Source of the DNA: Bin103 sp002238925
GTDB taxonomy: Bacteria; Spirochaetota; Spirochaetia; SZUA-6; Bin103
Assembly (NCBI GenBank): GCA_965208065.1
Contig: OZ242313.1
Span: 4,216,001 to 4,280,000 of the forward strand
Direction of reading: 5' to 3'
DNA length: 64,000 bases
The position numbers were made by a program, and so were the translations under genes. Below the pieces are notes generated by a model. The model saw nothing but the letters and a program-made list of their open reading frames with translations, was not told the DNA's origin and ran no database searches. Below, piece by piece: positions 43,478 through 52,604 of the stretch. The stretch's first letter is position 1, and the number at the start of each line of letters is the position of its first letter.

Positions 43478-43657
43478 TCACTCGCCGAACAACCCCGACG
43501 GCACACTCCCATATTCCGGCAACGCCCGATTCGGCCGCGACGGCACACCGAACAAAATCTGGCGTGCGCGCACCTCGTCGTCCGCCTCCAGGCGGTACCC
43601 GGTGTGCACGAACTGCTCGGGGAACAGCTTCGTTTCCGGTCCGTCGATCTCTCTCAT
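43478..43657 (-). CDS. Possible small hypothetical protein
   Basis: A 59-codon frame from ATG 43657, with GGGAG about 12 bases upstream. The sequence (LFPEQFVHTGYRLEADDEV, then ARQILFGVPSRPNRALPEYG) is charged and looks coding but matches nothing I know. It lies 43 bases upstream of the AAA/nuclease gene on the same strand and could be its first operon gene. Confidence 0.35.
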   Translation of the reverse strand: MREIDGPETKLFPEQFVHTGYRLEADDEVRARQILFGVPSRPNRALPEYGSVPSGLFGE

Positions 43658-43844
43658 ACCGCGCGTGGCTCCCTCGCCTTGGATGATAGCATCGCCGCCA
43701 CCGCCGGTACACCCGCGTTGCCGAGCCCTACATCTGGGCACGGTGGTAATGTAGAGCTGGTTGGGGAAGTCGCAACCAGTAGGCACAAGAGGTGCTGGAG
43801 CGCGCCGCGGCTGCGGGATAGGCGCCGCTCCCTGGAACGGGCCG

Positions 43845-44870
43845 TTACTTGAGAATGCTCGGGTCGACGTCGTGGGCGATGCAGGCGACGCAGTCGCCCT
43901 GGCCGACGAGGGAGGGGCCGCGGCTGGCAAGAAGCACGCCCGCCGTCAGCGCGACGACGGCAGCCGGCTCCCGGTCCGGGCGCTCGAGGAAGTGGACCTG
44001 ACCGACCTTCTCCCCGGCCGCCACGCTGCTGCCCAGGTCGACGACGCTCTCGTAGATCCCGGACTCGGGCGCGAAGCGGTAGTCCTGGCGGTCGAGTGAC
44101 TGCACCCAGCGCGTCGGCGGCAGGCCGAGTTCGGCTCGCGAGCGCTGCTCGCCTGCCACGACGCCGAGGTGCACCAGCACGTTGCGCAGGCCTTCCTGGC
44201 TCAGCCGGTGCACCTTTGCCGGGACCGGTTCGCCGCCGCCCATCTCCGTCGTGACAACAACCTTGCCCTGGCGTTCCGCCTCGACCGGCAGCAGACCGGT
44301 TCCGGCGATGTCGGTGTAGAGCAAGGCGAAATCGGTGTTGTACGCCTCCGCCGCGGCCACCATCTTGCGGCGTTGATCACGATCCGGCACCAGGTGCATG
44401 TGAGCGCACGGATAGAATTCGACGCTGCGCCCGCCGGTGTGCAGGTCGATGACCGCGTCCGCCATCGGGAACAGGTGGGTAGCCAGGTAGTGCGCCAGCA
44501 TCTCCGAAACCGTGCCGCTCGGATCGCCGGGGAAGCAGCGGTTGAAGTTCTGCCCGTCCAACGGCGACAGGCGTGTGCCGGCCTTCGACGCCGGTACGTT
44601 CAGCGCCGGAATCATGATGAGCCGGCCTCGGACAACGTCGAGCGGAAGCTCCCGACAGAGCTTCAGGATCGCCACCTGCCCCGGATACTCGTCGCCGTGG
44701 TTTCCTGCCATGAGCAGGACGGTCGGGCCCTCGCCAGCGGCGAGCACCGCTACCGGCACCTGCAGGTTGGCCCAGCCGCCGAGGTTGTGCGAGTAGGGAA
44801 TTGCGAGATGACCAAGCTGCTTGCCGGGCTTCTCGTAGTCGACGGTTGCGCCGATCTGCGTGGGTTCCAT
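43845..44870 (-). CDS. Succinylglutamate desuccinylase/aspartoacylase family protein (DoeB-like)
   Basis: Zinc-dependent deacylase of 341 residues. The metal ligands are His58 and Glu61 in AGNHGDEYPG and His144 in IDLHTGG. The conserved substrate-binding region is DGQNFNRCFPGDPSGT, and the C-terminal beta domain (GSSVAAGEKVGQVHFLERPD) is typical. The closest known relatives by style are N-acetyl-diaminobutyrate deacetylases of ectoine degradation and related N-acyl amino acid hydrolases. No ectoine genes are adjacent, so the substrate remains open. Confidence 0.85.
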   Translation of the reverse strand: MEPTQIGATVDYEKPGKQLGHLAIPYSHNLGGWANLQVPVAVLAAGEGPTVLLMAGNHGDEYPGQVAILKLCRELPLDVVRGRLIMIPALNVPASKAGTRLSPLDGQNFNRCFPGDPSGTVSEMLAHYLATHLFPMADAVIDLHTGGRSVEFYPCAHMHLVPDRDQRRKMVAAAEAYNTDFALLYTDIAGTGLLPVEAERQGKVVVTTEMGGGEPVPAKVHRLSQEGLRNVLVHLGVVAGEQRSRAELGLPPTRWVQSLDRQDYRFAPESGIYESVVDLGSSVAAGEKVGQVHFLERPDREPAAVVALTAGVLLASRGPSLVGQGDCVACIAHDVDPSILK

Positions 44871-45227
44871 TCAACCAGTGTAACCAAAGCCGGTGGCCGA
44901 GGTCTTACGTCCTTCCGCGGCACCGCACGCGCCGCACGCCGTTGGCAGCTTGACATTCGGATACAAACGTGCAAGCGTAATGCTCTTCGGTAACGCGAAT
45001 GCAACGAGTTTCCCAGTCACTTGGGCGAAGGGGGTGTTGAGAAACAATCAGAGTGAGGAACAATCAGAATTGTGGTCGCCGAACGTAACCGGCGCATCAA
45101 CTCGCCCGAGCTACTGCCGGCCATGGCCGCCGGGCAGCAGTATCACGACGGCCTACCAATCAAGCGAGGTCCACACCATGAGGCCGCCGCCTGATCAATT
45201 TACACACCTGATACGAAAGGAGCAATG
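44871..45227. other. Upstream region of sugar operon 2 with a 16-base tandem repeat
   Basis: About 350 lower-GC bases without a convincing gene. Two adjacent 16-base units, TGAGAAACAATCAGAG (45038-45053) and TGAGGAACAATCAGAA (45054-45069), match at 14 positions and share AACAATCAGA. A TTGACA at 44950-44955 could be a -35 box, but the -10 is unclear. The region probably holds the operon promoter. Confidence 0.45.
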
Positions 45228-46913
45228 ATGAAAAGGATACCTTTTCTATTCTTAGTTGGGCTCTTGGGAGTCTCTGTCTTCGCCGGAGGTACCGACGAGG
45301 AGAGCGCTGCATCCGCACCGGCAGCGACCGTGGACACTGGCGGATTCGAGTGGGAGTACATGGCGGATACCTCGCCAGTCACGCTCTCGTTTTGGCAGAA
45401 TACCTGGGGCGGTTGCCGGCCAGCAGTCCAATGGGATGATGGTCTCGTCTCTCAATTCATTACGCAACAGACCGGTATCACGCTCGATATGGACGTACTC
45501 GAGGGTGAAGAAGACGAAGTATTGGCACCCATGATCGCATCGGGCGACCTCCCCGACATGCTGGCTTTTGGCAGTTACACAAGCCCGCTCCTCCAGCAAA
45601 TAATCGATGCCGGCATGGTACACGCGATTTCCGACCTGATCGACGAGTATGCCCCCAAGACGTGGGATCTCGTACCGCCTGCATATCATACCTACCACAC
45701 CGCTGACGACGGCAAGATGTGGTACTGGGCAGGGTTCATGTACTATGCCGAGGTAATGGAAGCCTTCGAACAGATAAACGTGCCGTTTACGAGTGGCGAA
45801 GGCATCATGTTTACCAGGCGCGACATCCTGGAGGCGTACAGCAAGGAAGACATCACGACCCTTGGCGAATTCGAGGACTACCTCCGATTTGCTCATGCAA
45901 ACTATCCGGACGTCCTGTCGATAGACTTCGGCGGCAGCGTGTCCGACCTGCTGTTCGGCAGGGCCGGCAACAACATGTTCCGAGGTACGTTCGGAATGCA
46001 CGTGTCTGGTTACTACCCGCAGGGCGACGACGTACAACTGCTGTTCAGAGACCCCAAGTACTTGGAGTTCCTGCAATGGTTGAATAGCCTGTACCAGGAC
46101 GGCTTGATCAGCAAGGGCCAATTCACCGAACAGACCCAGCAATCCGAGGAACGACTCTACTCGGCCGGTTACGTAAGTACCGTGGGTGCAATCTTCAACG
46201 TCGATAACACCGTCAACACGACGATCCGGGAAAATGACGGCAACGATATCCGGACGTACACCCCCATCGGCCCGATCGTGAAACAGGGCGTCGAGTTTAC
46301 CAAGCCAACGATCAGAAACAAGGGCTTCAATGGATTGGTCATTACCAAGAACGCCGAACGGCCCGACCGCGCCATCAAGTTCCTCCAGTGGGCACTCACC
46401 GACGAGGGGCAGACTACGTTGATCCTCGGCGCCGAGGGAGAGACGTGGGACTGGGTTGATGGCAAGCGAGTGATGAAGCAATCAGCACAGGATGAACTGA
46501 ACGCCAGCTTTGTCGATTATGCCGCCAAGTACGGGGTTCTCTGCAGGTGGGTGCCATTCTGCGATACCTTCTACTGGACCCTCTACGTAGATGACTATCT
46601 GGGCGCCTCACCGGAGCATCGGGCCACCATGGAGCAAAGACTCACGCCGTTCGTGGTTGATGCCTGGGATCTCGGCTTTGCGGAATTGCCAAGTTCGTGG
46701 TTGCCGGGGAGCGACGTTGACATCAAGCACACCCAGGTGGAAGAGGCGATGGCGGTCGCCGCTTCCAGAATGGTGGTTGCCGACTCTGCCGACGAGCTGA
46801 TGAATATCTACAACGCCGCGTTGGAAGAAATCGACAGGTTGGGTGCACGCGACGTAGAAGCTGCCTTGACCGCCGAACACAACAAGCAATTGGTGCAGCT
46901 CGGCAAACAGTGA
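45228..46913 (+). CDS. Extracellular solute-binding protein of sugar ABC operon 2
   Basis: 561 residues. ATG 45228 is preferred over the adjacent ATG 45225 because it is five bases from AAAGGAG. The signal peptide (MKRIPFLFLVGLLGVSVFA) leads to a mature start GGTDEESAAS. Family-1 features include DMDVLEGEEDEVLAPMIASG, DLPDMLAFG and the late IKFLQWALTDEG. The composition is clearly less GC-rich than operon 1, so the two binding proteins are not recent duplicates. A perfect terminator-like hairpin follows. Confidence 0.9.
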   Translation: MKRIPFLFLVGLLGVSVFAGGTDEESAASAPAATVDTGGFEWEYMADTSPVTLSFWQNTWGGCRPAVQWDDGLVSQFITQQTGITLDMDVLEGEEDEVLAPMIASGDLPDMLAFGSYTSPLLQQIIDAGMVHAISDLIDEYAPKTWDLVPPAYHTYHTADDGKMWYWAGFMYYAEVMEAFEQINVPFTSGEGIMFTRRDILEAYSKEDITTLGEFEDYLRFAHANYPDVLSIDFGGSVSDLLFGRAGNNMFRGTFGMHVSGYYPQGDDVQLLFRDPKYLEFLQWLNSLYQDGLISKGQFTEQTQQSEERLYSAGYVSTVGAIFNVDNTVNTTIRENDGNDIRTYTPIGPIVKQGVEFTKPTIRNKGFNGLVITKNAERPDRAIKFLQWALTDEGQTTLILGAEGETWDWVDGKRVMKQSAQDELNASFVDYAAKYGVLCRWVPFCDTFYWTLYVDDYLGASPEHRATMEQRLTPFVVDAWDLGFAELPSSWLPGSDVDIKHTQVEEAMAVAASRMVVADSADELMNIYNAALEEIDRLGARDVEAALTAEHNKQLVQLGKQ

Positions 46914-46947
46914 GTTGCGAGAGTGCATCACTCGCACTGATACCCAT

Positions 46948-46996
46948 GACCTTCAGGCCGCTGACAACCAGTGTCGGGCCTGAAGGTCGTTTTTTT
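46948..46996 (+). terminator. Rho-independent terminator after the binding-protein gene
   Basis: A perfect 12-bp stem, GACCTTCAGGCC (46948-46959) with GGCCTGAAGGTC (46977-46988), a 17-base loop, then G and seven Ts (46990-46996). It lies between the binding protein and the remaining operon genes, so partial read-through would give high binding-protein and low permease expression. Confidence 0.9.
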
Positions 46997-47042
46997 GGAA
47001 CTGACCAGACTAGCCGGTGCGCGGCGGGACCCAGGAGCAACA

Positions 47043-49697
47043 GTGAGAACCATCACCATAATTCGAAACGAGCGTGAGCTGACCGGCACACTTCAGATAC
47101 GACACGGCGCCATATCTGGAATGGAATGCGACCAGTGTCGCGGGACAACAAATCGCGACGGATGGAGCTTCGCACTTTCTGCGGACCGCGAATGCAGGCT
47201 ACAGGTGTCAATCGACAAACATGCGTTACAACCTGGCGCATTCGCTACCATCGTAAGCGTCAACACCGCTACCGACGGCTTCAGTTTCTTCTTGAGAGAC
47301 GTAAGCAAGCAGTACCCGGTTTACCTACCTGCGTACAAGACCATAGTCACAGACGCCGACGACACGCGTGGTTTCGACGCCATCGTGGCGGAGATACGCG
47401 CCAACAATAAGCTCTCGAAACTTGACCAGTATGCATCCGACGAAGAGGAATCTTTCGCTAGCGCCGCGCACCATACCAGGAACCTGAAGTGCGTGACCTG
47501 GCTCGGCATAAGCCGTGACATACGTATATTCGAGATTGGTACGAGACTGACGTCGGGCACTACCGATCCTTGGGATTGGATCAAGCCCCGTTATCACAAG
47601 CGCGACGTTACCGTGCCAGAGTTTGGCGACGCGGGGATAGTGTATAACTATTTCGCGGGCAGAGGCCTGGGCTGTACACAAGGTCTTGAGCGGCGCCTGG
47701 AGGAGGGCGTGTTGCCGATCCTGAACACGCGGCACGCGGATGCAGACATCCTCTATGAAGCGAAGATGTTTGTCACCCTCGAAAACGACGTATTGCGCTC
47801 AGACCGCGTTGCGGGCACTCATATCCTGGTTGCCGATCACTACTCGGAAGCGAGCATGCTAACCGCCAGCCAAGCGGCAGAGATGGAGAAACTCCACGAT
47901 CGGCAGTTCGATCAGGAAGAAGAGACCGTCCTCTACCTCGCCATCAATGCGACCAACACGGCCACCGCGCCAAGATACTCGTGGGTGCGTATTCCAGAGG
48001 CGAATGTGTTCGTGAACCCAGGCGAATCCACGTTCAACTCGCACTACGACCAAAACACGGGCTATGGGTCGTTTAGCGCTGACAGCGTGTACCTGGTGGC
48101 GACACTGGACGGGAAACCGGTGCCGCAGCGGGAAATGGCCGTGCTGCTCGCACCCGGCGACAGCATTGAGTATCTGTTTAAGATCCCGCACCGGCCCATA
48201 TCGGCACACAGAGCGGATGCGCTCGCGCAACAAGACTACGCCGACCACTACGCTGCTTGCAAGGCATTTTGGCTGGGCAAGATCGATGGCATGGCGTCGT
48301 TGCGCGTTCCCGAACAACGCATCGAAGAGATGATGAAGGCCGGTAAGCTGCACTTGGACCTGGTCTGTTATGGCAACGAGCCGGATGCCGCGGTGGCTCC
48401 CGTCGTAGGCGTTTACAGCCCCATCGGTTCGGAGAGCTCGCCCATTATTCAATACCTGGATTCGATGGGCGACCACGCCCTTGCCAGAAGAGCAATTATG
48501 TACTTCATCGAAAAACAGCATGACGACGGCTTCATGCAGAACTTCGGCAACTACATGCTGGAAACCGGGGCCGTACTATGGAATATCGGCGAACATTACC
48601 GGTATACGAAGGATATCGACTGGATCCGATCGATCAAGTCCAGCATCCTAAGCGCGTGCGCATATCTGGTCAGGTGGATTGCCCGCAACGAACAGGAAGA
48701 ATTTCGAGCCGCCGGCTACTATGGCATGATCGACGGCAAGGTAGCAGACCCGGAGGATCCCTACCATTCATATATGCTGAACGGTTATGCATACCTTGGC
48801 CTGCTTCGTTCCGCAGAGGTGTTGGCTGACCTGGACAGCGACGCTGCCGACCATATCCGCGCAAAGGCGACCACGCTGCGGCACAACATCAGAACGGCTT
48901 TGGCCAAGAACCTGCGGAAGTCGCCGGTCATTCCACTCGGCAATGGACACTGGTGTCCGGCGGCTCCGCCATGGGCCGAAAACCGCGGTCCGGCAGTCCT
49001 CTTGGCCGAGGGCGATCCGGCTTTTACGCACGGCACGTTCACGTCCAGGGACGGACACACGGGCCCAATGTATCTGCTTCTGCAGGAAGTGGTCGATCCC
49101 AATGAGTTGTACGGCGACTTTATCGTCAATAGCACGGTCGAGCTGCTGTTCCTGAACAACGTCATGTTCAGCCAGCCCTACTACAGCCCCCATCCATACG
49201 CTCATTTGCGCAGAGGGGAACGCAATGCGTTCCTGAAGGAGTACTACAACAACGTTTCCAGTCTTGCCGATAGAGAAACCTATACGTTCTGGGAGCACTA
49301 CTACCAGGTCAGTCCTCACAAGACCCACGAAGAGGCGTGGTTCCTGATGCGCAGCAGGTGGATGCTCTATCTTGAACACGGCGACCACCTCTCGATCATG
49401 CCCGGCGTCCCGCGCAGATGGCTCACCCAAGCCAAGTCAATAGACGTAAGCGGCATGAAGAGCTACTTTGGCACCATTCACCTGCACGTGATGTCCGACG
49501 TGGATAACGGCACCATCTCCATATCGGTACGGCTCAGCGACTTGAAGCGTTCGCTGCCGGACCGGCTCATCGTACACGTCCCGCACCCGGCCGCGCTCCC
49601 CGCCAGACGCGTCAGCACCGGAACCTACGACCCTGACGGTGAGACCGTGCTCATCGACGACTTTCCGGGGCAGGTACGTTTGGAGGTTCACTGGTGA
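47043..49697 (+). CDS. Large glycosidase-like protein ((alpha/alpha)6-barrel type)
   Basis: 884 residues from GTG 47043 (AGGAG five bases upstream). The N-terminal third is beta-rich. From about residue 430 the sequence is helical with the pattern of six-hairpin glycosidases: IIQYLDSMGDHALARRAIMY, MLETGAVLWNIGEHYRYTKD and SACAYLVRWIARNE. The C-terminus (SIMPGVPRRWLTQAKSIDV, then KSYFGTIHLHV) resembles the beta-sandwich end of rhamnosidase- or phosphorylase-like enzymes. No signal peptide is visible. Candidate acid residues are present but I cannot assign the catalytic pair or GH family. Its operon position suggests it processes the imported oligosaccharide. Confidence 0.68.
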   Translation: MRTITIIRNERELTGTLQIRHGAISGMECDQCRGTTNRDGWSFALSADRECRLQVSIDKHALQPGAFATIVSVNTATDGFSFFLRDVSKQYPVYLPAYKTIVTDADDTRGFDAIVAEIRANNKLSKLDQYASDEEESFASAAHHTRNLKCVTWLGISRDIRIFEIGTRLTSGTTDPWDWIKPRYHKRDVTVPEFGDAGIVYNYFAGRGLGCTQGLERRLEEGVLPILNTRHADADILYEAKMFVTLENDVLRSDRVAGTHILVADHYSEASMLTASQAAEMEKLHDRQFDQEEETVLYLAINATNTATAPRYSWVRIPEANVFVNPGESTFNSHYDQNTGYGSFSADSVYLVATLDGKPVPQREMAVLLAPGDSIEYLFKIPHRPISAHRADALAQQDYADHYAACKAFWLGKIDGMASLRVPEQRIEEMMKAGKLHLDLVCYGNEPDAAVAPVVGVYSPIGSESSPIIQYLDSMGDHALARRAIMYFIEKQHDDGFMQNFGNYMLETGAVLWNIGEHYRYTKDIDWIRSIKSSILSACAYLVRWIARNEQEEFRAAGYYGMIDGKVADPEDPYHSYMLNGYAYLGLLRSAEVLADLDSDAADHIRAKATTLRHNIRTALAKNLRKSPVIPLGNGHWCPAAPPWAENRGPAVLLAEGDPAFTHGTFTSRDGHTGPMYLLLQEVVDPNELYGDFIVNSTVELLFLNNVMFSQPYYSPHPYAHLRRGERNAFLKEYYNNVSSLADRETYTFWEHYYQVSPHKTHEEAWFLMRSRWMLYLEHGDHLSIMPGVPRRWLTQAKSIDVSGMKSYFGTIHLHVMSDVDNGTISISVRLSDLKRSLPDRLIVHVPHPAALPARRVSTGTYDPDGETVLIDDFPGQVRLEVHW

Positions 49698-49795
49698 GCC
49701 GCCGCCAGCCTCCCTCATACCCGCACCGCGCCGCCGCTCGCTTGGCGGCCCAGGTAACCGATCCGCCGCGCGCGGGCTAGGTCTCGGCGGCGCAC

Positions 49796-50746
49796 ATGGG
49801 GACACCTTCCTACTCCACGACCAGGCTTGCCGGCAAGCACCGCATCCTGAAAAAGGTCAACGAGCAGAAATACCTGCTGCTGCTGGTCATGCCCGCCGTG
49901 GTATGGCTATTCGTGTTTGCCTACATGCCGATATACGGGGTCGTAATCGCGTTCAAGGCTTACAACGTCGGGCTCGGCATATGGGGCAGCCCGTGGAGTG
50001 GACTCGACCAGTTCCAGGTGTTGTTCACGGATCGCCTTTTCTACAACGCTTTGCGCAACACGTTTCTGATTAGCGCCGCGAAACTGGTAATCGGATTCCC
50101 GGTGCCGATCGTATTCGCGCTCATGTTGAACGAGCTGAAGGGGATGCACCTATTCAAGAAGGGTGTGCAGACACTCACCTACCTGCCGCACTTTCTGTCG
50201 TGGGCGTTCGTAGCTGCGTTTCTGATAACGTTCTTCTCCGACTCCGGCATGATCAACTACCTGTTGACTTCGCTGAACCTCGTTGGCGGGCCGTATGCGT
50301 TCCTTGCCGACCGCGCGTCTTTCTTCTCAATCGTCGTGCTGAGCGACATCTGGAAGCACTTCGGATTCAGCTCGATCATCTATCTTGCCGCCATATCGAC
50401 CATCAGCCCGACCCTCTATGAAGCGGCCTACATGGACGGGGCATCGCGCTTTCAGAGGGCTTGGTACATTACCATTCCCGGCATCAAGCCCACCGTGATC
50501 GTGTTGTTGATTCTTGCCATTAGCCGGATGATGACACAGAACTTTGAACAGCTATTTCTGATGCAGAATATCCTGGTCATGGATGTCGCCGAGATACTGG
50601 AGACATATACCTACAAGATGGGGCTGCAGAAGGCCCGGTTTTCCTATTCCACCGCCGTTGGTCTATTTCAGTCGTTGGTGGCATTTGTCCTGCTCTTTTC
50701 GGCCAACAGGTTTTCAAGATGGTACACTGGTGAAAGCGTTTTCTAA
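49796..50746 (+). CDS. Sugar ABC transporter permease, LplB type
   Basis: 316 residues from ATG 49796. It has the family start QKYLLLLVMPAVVWLFVFAY, then MPIYGVVIAFKAYN and GVQTLTYLPHFLSWAFV. The coupling loop is TLYEAAYMDGASRFQRAWYI. About six membrane helices are visible. It forms the operon 2 transporter with the next gene, whose start lies inside its last 17 bases. No ATPase gene is near. Confidence 0.91.
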   Translation: MGTPSYSTTRLAGKHRILKKVNEQKYLLLLVMPAVVWLFVFAYMPIYGVVIAFKAYNVGLGIWGSPWSGLDQFQVLFTDRLFYNALRNTFLISAAKLVIGFPVPIVFALMLNELKGMHLFKKGVQTLTYLPHFLSWAFVAAFLITFFSDSGMINYLLTSLNLVGGPYAFLADRASFFSIVVLSDIWKHFGFSSIIYLAAISTISPTLYEAAYMDGASRFQRAWYITIPGIKPTVIVLLILAISRMMTQNFEQLFLMQNILVMDVAEILETYTYKMGLQKARFSYSTAVGLFQSLVAFVLLFSANRFSRWYTGESVF

Positions 50747-51665
50747 CCCTGCAGTAGAATCACATCCTGGCGATCATCCCAAGAACCCGCTCGATAGGAA
50801 TACCTTATTCGACTACCTCAACGTCGGCATCCTGGTGGTGTTGGCTGTCGTGTGTGTCTATCCTTGCTATCTGGTGCTGGTATTGTCGTTGAATGATCCC
50901 GTCGACGCGCTTCGCGGCGGTTTGTTCTTCTATCCAAGGGAAATTACGGTCGACAATTTCCTTTTCTTTTTTCGGGATCCATCGCTGTTCCGAGCGTTCT
51001 CCGTTTCGGTGGCAAGAACGGTCATAGGATCCTTAACGAGCGTCTTCTTCACTGCGTGCTTCGCGTATGGCGCGTCGAAGAGGTATCTCATCGGGAGAAG
51101 GACGATCCTCACTTACATGATCATCACCATGTATATCAACGGGGGGCTGATTCCGTTCTTCTTGCTGATCAAGAGCATTGGCCTGTACCGGAATTTCCTG
51201 GTCTATATTTTTCCGCTGCTGTTCAATGCATTCAACGCGATAGTGATGATGACCTTTTTCAAGGGTCTGTCGACCGAGATCGAGGAATCAGCGAAGATCG
51301 ACGGTGCAAATGATCTGCGTATCTTCTTCGTGATAGTTCTGCCGGTTTCGAAGGCGGTAATTGCCGCGATAATCCTGTTCAATGCGGTGTTCCAGTGGAA
51401 CAGCTGGTTTGATTCGATGATCTTTGGAGGCAGCGAGCTTGTTACCCTGCAATTCAAGCTGGTGCAAATCATCAGAGACGTCGACGCCGCCAAGGAGCTC
51501 GCATTGCAGAATCCGGCATTCGGCAACATCATGGGCTATAAGCCTACGCTGGAGTCAGTAAAGGCTACCTCCATGGCGGTGACCATCATTCCGATAATCA
51601 TGGTGTACCCGTTCTTGCAGAGATACTTTGTCAAGGGGATCATGATTGGCTCGGTGAAGGGATAG
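50730..51665 (+). CDS. Sugar ABC transporter permease, LplC type
   Basis: 311 residues from GTG 50730, overlapping the preceding gene by 17 bases. Membrane helices, the coupling loop EIEESAKIDGANDLRIFFVI and the LplC C-terminus QRYFVKGIMIGSVKG are present. Operon 1 ends its LplC with nearly the same peptide, a family trait rather than evidence of duplication. No terminator was seen after the stop. Confidence 0.91.
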   Translation: MKAFSNPAVESHPGDHPKNPLDRNTLFDYLNVGILVVLAVVCVYPCYLVLVLSLNDPVDALRGGLFFYPREITVDNFLFFFRDPSLFRAFSVSVARTVIGSLTSVFFTACFAYGASKRYLIGRRTILTYMIITMYINGGLIPFFLLIKSIGLYRNFLVYIFPLLFNAFNAIVMMTFFKGLSTEIEESAKIDGANDLRIFFVIVLPVSKAVIAAIILFNAVFQWNSWFDSMIFGGSELVTLQFKLVQIIRDVDAAKELALQNPAFGNIMGYKPTLESVKATSMAVTIIPIIMVYPFLQRYFVKGIMIGSVKG

Positions 51666-51817
51666 CGTGCGAGTCAGCGGCGCCCGGCAGTGGCTGCGGT
51701 TACACGACCCGTCGTTCGTACCAGACGCCGCCAGCGCTCCCACGTCGTCGGTCCCCACCTCGGTATGGGTCGTCGTGATCGTCTCCTCCGTCGAGCTGCC
51801 GACCGTCGATGACCTCA

Positions 51818-52441
51818 CTACCAAGCCGCTGGCTTGGTGATGTTTGTTCCGGGTATAACGGGTGGAAGCTGTGAGTGCTGCAAGGCGCTGGCCCTGACAC
51901 GCCGTGAGAAGTCGGCGTGCGCCAAGAGCTGTCTGGATGGCTTTCCCTTTCCCGGCGTCACCAACCCGATCCGTTTTCCGCAATTTCGGCGCACGAGTCG
52001 CATGGCTTCGGCGATGTCGCTGTCGTTGCTTACCACAACGCCGCAGTCGTAGGCGTCTTCCCAACCGGCATTCAACAGGTGTACGGCGAGATTGACGTCC
52101 GAGCCCTTCTCCTCCGTCTTGATCACCTCCACCGTTCGAAGAGGCCCCGCTGGCCGTGAGAGCGGCGCCCGGACCCTGTGTCTCAAGAAGTGTCCGAAGT
52201 GCACCTCGATCTCGGGCCGGTAGCGCTGGAGAGCGCGCAGATACACGTCCTGACGCTGGGGCTTCGACTGGTCCGCAGGCGTGCCCGACACTCTTGCCGT
52301 GAAATACTTGAGCTTGATAATGTCGTGGTGCGGCTGGAGGATCCGTTTCAACAGCGCGACCGGATCCAGCCACTTGAACGGCGTCCCCTTGAGGGCCGCA
52401 TAGTAAAGATTGAACCCGTCCACGTAGACGAAGGTGCGCAT
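51818..52441 (-). CDS. NYN-domain (DUF88/LabA-like) protein
   Basis: 207 residues from ATG 52441. A PIN-like NYN ribonuclease fold: the first acidic site is Asp8 in FVYVDGFNLYYAALKG, followed by EEKGSDVNLAVHLLNAG and VVVSNDSDIAEAMRLV, which hold the remaining acidic residues. Proteins of this kind are RNA-processing nucleases or regulators. It follows the envelope-protein gene of operon 3 on the same strand, but a terminator-like hairpin lies in between, so it is probably a separate unit. No ribosome site is apparent. Confidence 0.85.
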   Translation of the reverse strand: MRTFVYVDGFNLYYAALKGTPFKWLDPVALLKRILQPHHDIIKLKYFTARVSGTPADQSKPQRQDVYLRALQRYRPEIEVHFGHFLRHRVRAPLSRPAGPLRTVEVIKTEEKGSDVNLAVHLLNAGWEDAYDCGVVVSNDSDIAEAMRLVRRNCGKRIGLVTPGKGKPSRQLLAHADFSRRVRASALQHSQLPPVIPGTNITKPAAW

Positions 52442-52448
52442 TGAAGGC

Positions 52449-52480
52449 CGTTGAAAAAGCAAGGGCCTCCGAGGAGGCCC
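52449..52480 (-). terminator. Terminator-like hairpin upstream of the NYN gene
   Basis: Read on the minus strand, GGGCCTCC-TC-GGAGGCCC (52480 to 52463) is a perfect 8-bp stem with a two-base gap and is followed by TTGCTTTTTC. It lies just before the NYN start and after the operon 3 end, so it most likely terminates operon 3. Confidence 0.65.
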
Positions 52481-52604
52481 CGCGCCGTGCGGTCGAAACC
52501 GCAAGGGGTGTTGCCGACAATCTAACGGCACTCGCACCCGAGATCAAGCCCGATTCGCGCGTCGGTTTTGCGGTCACGACAGGCGACGTCCGTGGTTCGG
52601 CAGC

